Source: Parcubacteria group bacterium
GTDB lineage: Bacteria > Patescibacteriota > Minisyncoccia > UBA6257 > JAAZHW01
Direction: 5' to 3'
NCBI GenBank assembly: GCA_012510515.1
Contig: JAAZHW010000092.1
Location: 1-15,742 of the forward strand
Length of the DNA stretch: 15,742 nucleotides
In this document: one piece after another, positions 1 through 5,664 of the stretch
Layout: each line of letters starts with the position of its first letter
How positions within the stretch are numbered: position 1 is the first letter of the stretch
The notes under the pieces: model-generated
Told to the model about the DNA's origin: nothing
The model's database searches: none
Seen by the model: the letters and a program-made list of their open reading frames with translations, nothing else
Position numbers and translations under genes: made by a program

Positions 1-1
1 C

Positions 2-1009
2 ACCATTTGTAATGGTACTAATATCTATATTTCTCTTCCTTCTAGCATTGATTTATCTAATATTAATAATTTACCCACTGGAGTTTCTTGGGTGCAAGTA
101 AGTGAAGATAATTTAAGAAAATCTAATGGTACGGGATGGATACCTATAGATATATCTAGTACCTATGGTGTTTCCATGTCTACTCTACCATTTGATCCTC
201 AAAATACCCTTAATGATAGTTTGTACTATACCTTTTATTGTAATCCCCAACAAGAATATATCCTAACCTCTTATATGGAATCAAAAACCTTTGGCCCCAA
301 AGGTAATGAAACTTCTAAAACTAATAAAGATGGTGGTCCTGATCCCTACCTTTATGAAGTAGGTAATAATTTATTCATCTCACCCCTTAAACCAGTTGGT
401 TCTTGGTCATTTGATGAAGGAACAGGTACTATTGCTAATGATAGTAGTGGTAATGATAACAATGGTACTCTTATTAGTGGTCCAACATGGACAGATGGTC
501 AAATCAATAAAGCAATAAGTTTTGATGGAGTGAATGATTATGTTGATTGTGGAAATATCCCCCAATATGAATCTTTTTCAATAAGCATTTGGGTTAATCC
601 AACAGCTAATCCTAATCAAACTAATAGTAGTTATCTTTCTGTTTATGATGGACTTGATAGTAATTTAAGATTTAATATTGCACAAGGTTCTTTTTACAAT
701 TTTATCAGATGGCGTTTACCAGATGGCAATTATGTTAATTATACATTATCAGATAATGGTTCCTTAAACCAATGGGCACATTATGTTATTACCTATGATG
801 GAGTAAATGATATATTGAAAGGTTATAAAAATGGACAGCTACAATACACTTACAATACAGGAATTTATTCTAATTTCGGACATTTTGTGAGAATAGGAAT
901 GAATGGCGTTAATAATTTGTATTTTACTGGTCTTATAGATGAACCTCGTTTTTATAATCGAGCTTTGTCAGCAGAAGAGATAAAGAGGCATTACGAAATG
1001 AGTAAATAA
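2..1009 (+). CDS. Pilin-like / LamG-domain surface protein, 5' end missing
   Basis: The frame is open from base 2, so the gene starts outside the window; 335 residues are visible. A GTG at 92 is only an internal valine codon. Residues about 131-330 form a LamG / concanavalin A-like jelly-roll domain: WSFDEGTG, then FDGVNDYVDCGN, SISIWVNP, WAHYVITYDG, YKNGQL, and the closing GLIDEPRFYNRALSAEEI. This fold typically binds carbohydrate or protein ligands outside the cell. The preceding stretch (GWIPIDIS, LPFDPQNT, LYYTFYCNP, YLYEVGNNL) resembles the C-terminal part of prepilin-like proteins that I recall from Parcubacteria. If so, a type IV prepilin signal lies upstream; that part is inference. 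The stop is TAA, followed by a strong hairpin. The LamG call is firm; the pilin part and the ligand are uncertain. Confidence 0.78.
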   Translation, partial: TICNGTNIYISLPSSIDLSNINNLPTGVSWVQVSEDNLRKSNGTGWIPIDISSTYGVSMSTLPFDPQNTLNDSLYYTFYCNPQQEYILTSYMESKTFGPKGNETSKTNKDGGPDPYLYEVGNNLFISPLKPVGSWSFDEGTGTIANDSSGNDNNGTLISGPTWTDGQINKAISFDGVNDYVDCGNIPQYESFSISIWVNPTANPNQTNSSYLSVYDGLDSNLRFNIAQGSFYNFIRWRLPDGNYVNYTLSDNGSLNQWAHYVITYDGVNDILKGYKNGQLQYTYNTGIYSNFGHFVRIGMNGVNNLYFTGLIDEPRFYNRALSAEEIKRHYEMSK

Positions 1010-1020
1010 TAATATTGAAG

Positions 1021-1051
1021 TGGCGGCGAAGGCCAAAGGCCTTCGCCGCCA
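1021..1051. repeat. Perfect GC-rich 14-bp inverted repeat (possible terminator)
   Basis: The arms 1021-1034 (TGGCGGCGAAGGCC) and 1038-1051 are exact reverse complements separated by AAA. The element starts 12 bases after the LamG gene stop. It would form a very stable hairpin in RNA from either strand, so ending the LamG transcript is a natural role. However, no U-tract follows directly (CAGATTCTG comes next), so a standard intrinsic terminator is not shown. 22 of its 31 bases are G or C, in contrast with the flanking AT-rich sequence, so it may instead be a dispersed palindromic repeat. Confidence 0.7.
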
Positions 1052-1283
1052 CAGATTCTGTTAGTTATCACTAATTATTAACGATTTTTTGTATTGCGTG
1101 GGATTCTTCACTGCCTGCCTACCGTAGGCAGGCGTTCAGAATGACTGTTATTTTCTTTTGTCATCCCAAAGACGCCTGCCTGCCGGTAGGCAGGAAGTCT
1201 GGGATCCCATGGCTTTTAGCAATAATCAGCAATCACTGCTGTGGATGGGATTCTTCGCTACGCTCAGAATGACGTCTCCATTT

Positions 1284-1485
1284 GTCATCCTGAGGGCTTT
1301 AGCCCGAAGGATCCCATGCAAACTAATAAGCGACTATCATTACTGTGGATGGGATTTTTCGTTTCACTCAGAATGACTGTGAAAACTCATTGCTGTGCGT
1401 GGGATTCCCGCCTTCGGCGGGTAGGCTTCAACCCCTGTCTATCGGCAGGCAGGACTAACGCTCAGAATGACTGCTGTTTTTTACT
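1284..1485. repeat. Tandem repeat unit, copy 1 (202 bp)
   Basis: The unit holds one left arm, two right arms and a T-rich joint (TGCTGTTTTTTACT). It is directly followed by a second copy of exactly the same length. By eye the two copies differ at 8 positions, and all 8 are transitions. Confidence 0.93.
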
Positions 1486-1687
1486 GTCATCCTGAGAGCT
1501 TCAGCTCGAAGGATCTCATGCAAACTAATAAGCGACTATCATTACTGTGGATGGGATTCTTCGTTTCACTCAGAATGACTGTGAAAACTCATTGCTGTGC
1601 GTGGGATTCCCGCCTTCGGCGGGCAGGTTTCAACCCCTGTCTATCGGCAGGCAGGGCTAACGCTCAGAATGACTGCTGTTTTTTACT
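1486..1687. repeat. Tandem repeat unit, copy 2 (202 bp)
   Basis: This copy has the same length and order as copy 1. Two of the eight differences are a compensating pair inside the small palindrome of the left arm (GGGCT..AGCCC in copy 1, GAGCT..AGCTC here). Confidence 0.93.
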
Positions 1688-1829
1688 GTCATCCTGAGGA
1701 CTTCAGTCCGAAGGATCCCTCGGCTTTTAGAACTAATCAGCAATCACTTGCATTGCGTGGGATTCCCGCCTTCGGCGGGCAGGCTTCAGTCCCTGCCTAC
1801 CGGCAGGCAGGGCTAACGCTCAGAATGAC
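1688..1829. repeat. Partial third repeat unit with exchanged middle segment
   Basis: This stretch starts with the same left-arm form (GGACT..AGTCC in its small palindrome) and ends with the same long right arm as copies 1 and 2. Its spacer (GGCTTTTAG..TAATCAGCAATCACT, 1724-1750) instead matches the spacer at 1212-1236. The array is therefore a mosaic and not a simple tandem run. Confidence 0.85.
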
Positions 1830-1856
1830 ACTATAATAAATTTGGATTTTTATTAT

Positions 1857-1884
1857 TTGACTTTCTTTTTTAAATTTTTATACT
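1857..1884 (+). promoter_or_regulatory. Promoter of rplJ-rplL
   Basis: A -35 box TTGACT (1857-1862) and a -10 box TATACT (1879-1884) are separated by 16 bp, a good sigma-70-type match. The expected start near 1891 lies just before the L10-type leader, which supports the call. The promoter sits 27 bp after the end of the repeat array. Confidence 0.75.
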
Positions 1885-1894
1885 TTAATTAAAA

Positions 1895-1990
1895 TAAAAG
1901 CCGCAGAAAACAGGCAAAAAAATAAGACCTGTTGAGGCAATAAAAATTTTAAATCCAGATAAATTTTTATTGATATTGTTGGCGGCTTAA
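1895..1990 (+). ncRNA. Ribosomal protein L10 leader (autoregulatory 5' UTR)
   Basis: The untranslated region before rplJ can form a closing helix (AAGCCGC 1898-1904 with GCGGCTT 1982-1988), an inner helix (AACAGG 1909-1914 with CCTGTT 1928-1933) and a 12-bp AT-rich hairpin (1938-1949 with 1961-1972). The bases around the inner helix (AGAAAACAGG, then CCTGTTGAGGC) match the pattern I recall for the bacterial L10 leader, where L10 or the L10-L12 complex binds its own mRNA at a kinked helix. The position directly before rplJ-rplL is the expected one. The fold was made by eye; a covariance search with the Rfam L10 leader model would settle it. Confidence 0.75.
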
Positions 1991-2004
1991 ATAAGTCGTT
2001 TTTT
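1983..2004 (+). terminator. Terminator-like hairpin (possible attenuator) before rplJ
   Basis: CGGCTT (1983-1988) can pair with AAGTCG (1993-1998) around an AAAT loop, with one G-U pair, and six T residues follow (1999-2004). The 5' arm is the same sequence that closes the L10 leader, so the two structures exclude each other. The stem is short (6 bp), so termination would be weak. Confidence 0.4.
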
Positions 2005-2015
2005 ATTTATAAAAT

Positions 2016-2534
2016 ATGCTTACCCGAGAACAAAAAGAAAAAATTTTAAATGAATTAATAGAAAAAATTAATAGTAATCCAACAGTGCTTTTAGTTGATT
2101 TTACTGGATTAAAGGTTTTTGATATTCGTAATTTAAGAAAAGAGTTAAAAAATAATAATATTGAATTTAAAGTAGTGAAAAAAACATTAGTCCAAAAAAT
2201 GATTACTAAAAGTAATATTAAATTTGATGTGTTTAATTTTCCCAGTTCAATAGCTTTAATTTTTAGTCCGGAAGAAGGGATTTTGGCTTCTAAAATTGCT
2301 TATAAATTTAGCGCCGAAAAAAAAGAACCAACTTTAAAAATTTTAGGAGGTTTTATTAATAAAAGATTTTTTTCGGCTGAAGAAATTATTGATTTAGCCA
2401 AGATACCATCTAAAGAAATTTTACTTTCTCAATTGGTTTATACATTAAATAATTTACCAAGAACTTTGGTCGGAGTTCTTAATGGCAATATTCAAAAATT
2501 AGTAATTGCCTTAGATGCAATTGCTAAAAAATAA
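2016..2534 (+). CDS. rplJ: 50S ribosomal protein L10 (uL10)
   Basis: L10 anchors the L7/L12 dimers to 23S rRNA and so forms the base of the GTPase stalk of the large subunit. The 172-residue product has family length. The N-terminal RNA-binding part is recognisable (LTREQKEKIL, VLLVDFTGL, LRKELKNNNIEFKVVKKTL), followed by ALIFSPEEG and LKILGGFI. The C-terminal helix that receives L7/L12 follows (LPRTLVGVLNGNIQKLVIALDAIAKK region). The ATG at 2016 is the only sensible start and has no Shine-Dalgarno sequence before it. An L10-type leader precedes the gene and rplL follows after 9 bp. The usual upstream partners rplK and rplA are not here; a repeat array and a surface-protein gene occupy that side. 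Confidence 0.96.
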   Translation: MLTREQKEKILNELIEKINSNPTVLLVDFTGLKVFDIRNLRKELKNNNIEFKVVKKTLVQKMITKSNIKFDVFNFPSSIALIFSPEEGILASKIAYKFSAEKKEPTLKILGGFINKRFFSAEEIIDLAKIPSKEILLSQLVYTLNNLPRTLVGVLNGNIQKLVIALDAIAKK

Positions 2535-2543
2535 ATAAAAAAT

Positions 2544-2930
2544 ATGGAACTTGATAAAAAAATAACTGATATTATTGAAGCTGTTGAAAAATTAAATGTT
2601 TTAGAATTATCTCAATTGGTTAAAGCATTAGAAGAAAAATTTGGTGTTTCGGCTGCTCCACAAATGATGATGGCGGTTGGTAATGCTACTGGAGCTAATA
2701 ATGCTGCTAGTGAAGAAAAAAGCACAGTAGATGTAATATTGCAAAATGCCGGTGATTCTAAGGTTCAAGTAATAAAAGTAGTTAAGGATATTACTGGATT
2801 GGGATTAAAAGAAGCAAAAGATTTAGTTGATGCTGCTCCTAAAGCAGTAAAAGAAGGAATTAAACCAGAAGAAGCCGAACAAATTAAAAAAACATTAGAA
2901 GAGGCGGGCGCTACTGTAGAAATTAAATAA
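2544..2930 (+). CDS. rplL: 50S ribosomal protein L7/L12 (bL12)
   Basis: The mobile stalk protein binds L10 in several copies and recruits and stimulates EF-Tu, EF-G and other translational GTPases. The 128 residues show the standard layout. The N-terminal dimerisation helix ([26 protein letters not shown]) is followed by a flexible Ala/Asn-rich hinge at about 40-58. The C-terminal factor-binding domain contains [22 protein letters not shown] and ends in [10 protein letters not shown]. It is translated right after rplJ (9-bp gap) and is closed by a clear terminator 12 bp downstream, so rplJL is a two-gene unit. rpoB, its usual downstream neighbour in many bacteria, is absent. Confidence 0.97.
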   Translation: MELDKKITDIIEAVEKLNVLELSQLVKALEEKFGVSAAPQMMMAVGNATGANNAASEEKSTVDVILQNAGDSKVQVIKVVKDITGLGLKEAKDLVDAAPKAVKEGIKPEEAEQIKKTLEEAGATVEIK

Positions 2931-2942
2931 AAATTAATTTTT

Positions 2943-2977
2943 AAAAAACAGCTTATATTTCTTTAAGCTGTTTTTTT
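2943..2977. terminator. Bidirectional intrinsic terminator of rplJL and tRNA-Val
   Basis: AAAAAACAGCTTA (2943-2955) and TAAGCTGTTTTTT (2964-2976) form a 13-bp stem around an 8-base loop, with T residues at the end on the plus strand. Read on the minus strand, the same hairpin also ends in a T-run, so it can stop the convergent tRNA-Val transcript as well. Confidence 0.9.
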
Positions 2978-2990
2978 ATTTTATTAAAAG

Positions 2991-3063
2991 TGCGCGTAGT
3001 TGGATTTGAACCAACGACCTTCCGCATGTGAAACGGACGCTCTAACCACTGAGCTATACGCGC
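2991..3063 (-). tRNA. tRNA-Val (anticodon CAC)
   Basis: The reverse complement folds into a complete 73-nt cloverleaf. It has a 7-bp acceptor stem (GCGCGTA with TACGCGC), a D-arm with GCTC/GAGC, and an anticodon stem TCCGT/GCGGA. The anticodon loop is TTCACAT, the variable loop AGGTC, and the T-arm GTTGG-TTCAAAT-CCAAC. The anticodon CAC reads the GUG valine codon, and the discriminator base is A, as usual for valine. The 3' CCA is not encoded (CTTTT follows), so it must be added after transcription. The gene runs against rplJL and shares their terminator. Confidence 0.97.
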
Positions 3064-3087
3064 TAATTAAATTAATTATCCTGAATT

Positions 3088-3116
3088 ATTTTAATAATAA
3101 CAAAATTAAAATGCAA
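3088..3116 (-). promoter_or_regulatory. Promoter of tRNA-Val
   Basis: On the minus strand, TTGCAT (3116-3111) and TAAAAT (3093-3088) are 17 bp apart. The predicted start near 3080 would give a 5' leader of about 17 nt before the tRNA. In such AT-rich DNA a chance match is possible, but its position directly upstream of an isolated tRNA gene favours it. Confidence 0.6.
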
Positions 3117-3241
3117 ATTTTTGCTTCTAGCAATCAGGTTGTTTTTAATGGTTAAGTTTGTTTATTAGCGTTTAGTTATTGCTAAGTAAATTTATGTTTG
3201 ATTATTGTTTTGATTTTTGGCGATTTAAAACTTTAAGGTTC

Positions 3242-3269
3242 TTGACTTTATTAAAAAATAGAATAAAAT
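3242..3269 (+). promoter_or_regulatory. Promoter of tuf-rpsJ
   Basis: TTGACT (3242-3247) and TAAAAT (3264-3269) are separated by 16 bp, the same -35 box and spacing as the rplJ promoter. A perfect TATAAT at 3275-3280 is an alternative -10 box but has no good -35 partner. The resulting 5' UTR is about 70 nt, contains a 9-bp hairpin (3285-3293 with 3305-3313), and carries AATAAGTCG at 3314-3322. Nothing else is visible in 3117-3241. Confidence 0.6.
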
Positions 3270-3346
3270 CTTTATATAATTAAAGAAATAAAATTTTTTA
3301 AATTTTTTATTTCAATAAGTCGATTAATAAATTTATTTATAAAAAA

Positions 3347-4546
3347 ATGGCAGAAAAAAAGAAATTTGAACGAACAAAGCCTCATGTTAACGTAGGAACT
3401 ATTGGTCATATTGATCATGGTAAGACAACGTTGACAGCGGCTATTATGCACGTTTTAAGTTTTAAAGGTTTAGTTGAAAAAGTCGAAGCATTTGATCAAA
3501 TTGATAATGCTCCTGAGGAAAAAGCAAGAGGTATTACCATTGCATTGCACCACTCTGAATATCAGTCAGAGAAAAGACATTATGCTCATATCGATGCGCC
3601 GGGTCATGCTGATTATATTAAAAACATGATTACAGGTGCGGCTCAGATGGATGGCGCGATTTTAGTTGTTTCTGCTGCTGATGGTCCAATGCCACAAACA
3701 CGAGAACATATTCTTTTGGCTCGTCAAGTTGGTGTACCAGCTATTATTGTTTTTTTGAATAAAGTTGACCAAGTAAGCGACCCTGAATTAATTGATTTAG
3801 TAGAAACTGAAGTGCGAGAGCTATTAACCAAATATCAATTTCCGGGAAATGAAGTTCCAGTTGTTCGTGGTTCAGCCTTAGCCGCTTTAAATGCTCAATC
3901 AATTGATGATCCAGCTTGTAAACCAATTTTGGATTTAATTGAGGCAATGGATTCTTATATTCCTGATCCAGCAAGAGAAATTGATAAGCCCTTTTTAATG
4001 CCTATTGAAGACGTTTTTTCTATTGAAGGACGAGGTACAGTTGTTACTGGTAAAGTAGAAAGAGGAATTTTGAAATTAAATGATGAAGTAGAAATAGTTG
4101 GATTAAAACCTACTCAAAAAACCGTTGTCACTGGAATAGAAATGTTTAATAAAACTCTTGATGAAGCCCAAGCTGGTGATAATGTCGGTGTTTTATTACG
4201 TGGTTTAAAAAAGGAAGATGTAGAAAGAGGACAAGTTGTTGCTAAACCGGGTACAATTACACCTCATACGGAATTTGAAGCCGAGGTTTATATTTTAACT
4301 AAAGAAGAAGGAGGTAGACATACACCATTTTTCAACGGATATAAACCTCAATTTTATATTCGTACAACTGATGTTACTGGTGAAGTTACCCTTGCTTCTG
4401 GAGTAGAAATGGTAATGCCGGGTGATAACGCTAATTTTACAGTAAAATTAATTGCTCCAGTAGCCTTAGAAGAAAAACAAAGATTTGCTATTCGAGAAGG
4501 TGGAAAAACGGTCGGCGCAGGTGTTATTACCAAAATTCTTAAATAA
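3347..4546 (+). CDS. tuf: Elongation factor Tu (EF-Tu)
   Basis: EF-Tu carries aminoacyl-tRNA to the ribosomal A site and hydrolyses GTP after codon recognition. The 399 residues are full family length. Visible motifs are P-loop GHIDHGKT (20-27), switch I RGITI (61-65), DAPGH (83-87), NKVD (138-141) and RGSAL near 174. Domains 2 and 3 include [13 protein letters not shown] and [24 protein letters not shown], and the product ends [11 protein letters not shown]. The cysteines often found in DCPGH and NKCD are Ala and Val here. Start ATG 3347 gives the usual N-terminus. The gene is followed by rpsJ after 19 bp, as in str-S10 type clusters, but rpsL, rpsG and fusA do not precede it. It has its own promoter. 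Confidence 0.98.
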   Translation: MAEKKKFERTKPHVNVGTIGHIDHGKTTLTAAIMHVLSFKGLVEKVEAFDQIDNAPEEKARGITIALHHSEYQSEKRHYAHIDAPGHADYIKNMITGAAQMDGAILVVSAADGPMPQTREHILLARQVGVPAIIVFLNKVDQVSDPELIDLVETEVRELLTKYQFPGNEVPVVRGSALAALNAQSIDDPACKPILDLIEAMDSYIPDPAREIDKPFLMPIEDVFSIEGRGTVVTGKVERGILKLNDEVEIVGLKPTQKTVVTGIEMFNKTLDEAQAGDNVGVLLRGLKKEDVERGQVVAKPGTITPHTEFEAEVYILTKEEGGRHTPFFNGYKPQFYIRTTDVTGEVTLASGVEMVMPGDNANFTVKLIAPVALEEKQRFAIREGGKTVGAGVITKILK

Positions 4547-4565
4547 TATAAATTAGCTCTTTAAT

Positions 4566-4889
4566 ATGGCAAAGAAAGATGATCTTCAACAAAAAATAAG
4601 AATTAAATTGAAAGCTTATGATCATAAAGTGTTAGATAATTCTTGTAAACAGATTTTTGAAACAGCAGCTCGTTATGTTAATAATATTGTTGGACCAACT
4701 CCTTTGCCAACAGAAATTAGACGCTACACCGTTAATCGTTCTACTTTTATTGATAAAAACTCCCGAGAACAATTTGAAATTCGTATTCACAAAAGATTGA
4801 TTGATATTTTAGATCCTAATCAAAAACTCATTGATGCTTTAATGAATCTTAATTTACCGGCGGGAGTAGATATTGAAATTAAAATGTAA
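4566..4889 (+). CDS. rpsJ: 30S ribosomal protein S10 (uS10)
   Basis: S10 sits in the head of the small subunit, and in other bacteria it also binds NusB in antitermination. The 107-residue product matches the family throughout: [37 protein letters not shown], then the signature-like [17 protein letters not shown] region (with FIDKNS here), and [13 protein letters not shown] at the end. The gene follows tuf after 19 bp and probably shares its transcript. The 159-bp gap after it holds a long hairpin, so rplC may belong to a separate or attenuated transcript. TAA stop; no Shine-Dalgarno sequence. Confidence 0.97.
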   Translation: MAKKDDLQQKIRIKLKAYDHKVLDNSCKQIFETAARYVNNIVGPTPLPTEIRRYTVNRSTFIDKNSREQFEIRIHKRLIDILDPNQKLIDALMNLNLPAGVDIEIKM

Positions 4890-4892
4890 TGT

Positions 4893-4964
4893 AAAAATAA
4901 ATGCCGGGTATATCTTTCAAAATTAGAAATAATTTATTAGAAAGATTTTCCCGGTATTTATTTT
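4893..4964 (+). promoter_or_regulatory. Long hairpin between rpsJ and rplC (leader or terminator)
   Basis: Bases 4894-4908 pair with 4950-4964 over 15 bp with one G-U pair; the core is GCCGGG with CCCGGT. Inside, 4912-4918 (ATCTTTC) pairs with 4940-4946 (GAAAGAT), and AAATTA (4920-4925) pairs with TAATTT (4930-4935) around a GAAA loop. The 3' arm ends ATTTATTTT, so it could act as a terminator for tuf-rpsJ. It could also be a control element for the L3-L4 genes that follow. I cannot choose between these from sequence alone. Confidence 0.65.
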
Positions 4965-4992
4965 GAAAAAATTAATATCAAATTATTAAATA

Positions 4993-5020
4993 TTGCTAAA
5001 AATAAAATAATTTATAAAAT
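4993..5020 (+). promoter_or_regulatory. Possible promoter of the rplC-secY cluster
   Basis: TTGCTA (4993-4998) and TAAAAT (5015-5020) are 16 bp apart, the same spacing as the rplJ and tuf promoters. It lies after the long hairpin and just before rplC. The surrounding sequence is almost only A and T, so the match is weak evidence. Confidence 0.35.
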
Positions 5021-5048
5021 AAATAAAATAAAAATATAAAACATAGCT

Positions 5049-5660
5049 ATGACAAAATTTATTTTAGCCAAAAAAATAGGAATGACTCAAATATATCAGA
5101 ATGATAGAATTGTACCAATAACCGTTTTAGAATCGGATGGTATTTTTGTTACTCAGATAAAAACAAAGGAAAAAGACGGATATAATGCTATTCAAGTTGG
5201 TTTTGGTAAAAAAAATAAAATTTCAAAAGCATTGAAGAATCATTTGAAAGGATTAGGAAATTTAGCTTGGCTAAAAGAGTTTAAAATAGATGAATCAGAA
5301 ATTAATAATTTTAAAGTTGGTGATAAAATAGATCTTTCTATTTTTCAAGAAGGAGAAAAGGCAAAAATTGTTGGAACGACAAAATCAAAAGGTTTTCAAG
5401 GCGTGGTTAAAAGACACGGATTTCACGGCGGTCCTAAAACTCATGGACAAAAAGATCGTTTGCGCGCGCCAGGTTCTATTGGCCCTACTTTTCCTCAACG
5501 TGTTTTAAAAGGAAGAAAAATGGCTGGACGAATGGGTGGCGACAGAATGACTCTGAAAAACGTTAAAATTATAAAAATTATTCCTGAAAAAAAATTAATT
5601 TGTCTTAAAGGGGCGATTCCCGGAAAAAGAGGGGATTTGGTAGAAATTTTAGTAAAATAA
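5049..5660 (+). CDS. rplC: 50S ribosomal protein L3 (uL3)
   Basis: L3 is an early assembly protein of the large subunit whose long loop reaches toward the peptidyl transferase centre. The 203 residues have family length. The N-terminus FILAKKIGMTQIY is typical. The conserved central block reads SKGFQGVVKRHGFHGGP, then THGQKDRLRAPGSIG, followed by FPQRVLKGRKMAGRMGGDR. The C-terminus ends in GAIPGKRGDLVEILVK. ATG at 5049 gives the expected start. It opens the long S10/spc block after a 159-bp gap and is followed by rplD after 4 bp, so the two are almost certainly co-translated. Confidence 0.97.
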   Translation: MTKFILAKKIGMTQIYQNDRIVPITVLESDGIFVTQIKTKEKDGYNAIQVGFGKKNKISKALKNHLKGLGNLAWLKEFKIDESEINNFKVGDKIDLSIFQEGEKAKIVGTTKSKGFQGVVKRHGFHGGPKTHGQKDRLRAPGSIGPTFPQRVLKGRKMAGRMGGDRMTLKNVKIIKIIPEKKLICLKGAIPGKRGDLVEILVK

Positions 5661-5664
5661 AAAT

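Larger units (their letters stand above)
1096..1829. repeat. Mosaic array of nested palindromic repeats
   Basis: This gene-free block contains two kinds of arm. Left arms begin GTCATCC and end near GGATCCCA: 1160-1211, 1284-1318, 1486-1520, 1688-1723. Right arms begin GTGGGATTC or ATGGGATTC and end CAGAATGAC: 1096-1145, 1241-1273, 1345-1377, 1397-1471, 1547-1579, 1599-1673, 1755-1829. A left arm and the next right arm are imperfect reverse complements (GTCATCCTGAG versus CTCAGAATGAC), so each pair can fold into a long stem. Smaller palindromes are nested inside: CCCGCCTTCGGCGGG at 1407, 1609 and 1765, and CCTGCC...GGCAGG at 1114, 1175 and 1792. Composition is visibly richer in G+C than the neighbouring genes. 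Such GTCATCCTGAG and CCTGCC palindromes are, to my knowledge, common dispersed repeats in CPR and other bacterial genomes. Reading frames across the block translate the repeat itself and are not genes. Confidence 0.93.

Noticed and set aside
92..94. GTG at 92 as the real start of the LamG gene
   Set aside because: The frame stays open to base 2 with pilin-like sequence before it, so the gene begins outside the window.
1096..1829. CRISPR array
   Set aside because: Repeat units are about 202 bp and palindromic, the spacers are shared between units and not unique, and no cas gene is nearby.
1158..1836. Several open frames of 72-84 codons across the repeat block
   Set aside because: They translate the palindromic repeats themselves, repeat the same peptide in tandem, overlap each other and have no family resemblance.
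3275..3280. Perfect TATAAT as the tuf -10 box
   Set aside because: The TTGACT box would be 27 bp away and no other -35 box fits; TAAAAT at 3264 with 16-bp spacing was preferred, but the TATAAT remains possible.
3347..4546. EF-Tu cysteine-to-Ala/Val changes (DAPGH, NKVD) as a functional oddity
   Set aside because: All nucleotide-binding residues are intact, and these positions are known to vary among bacterial EF-Tu proteins.
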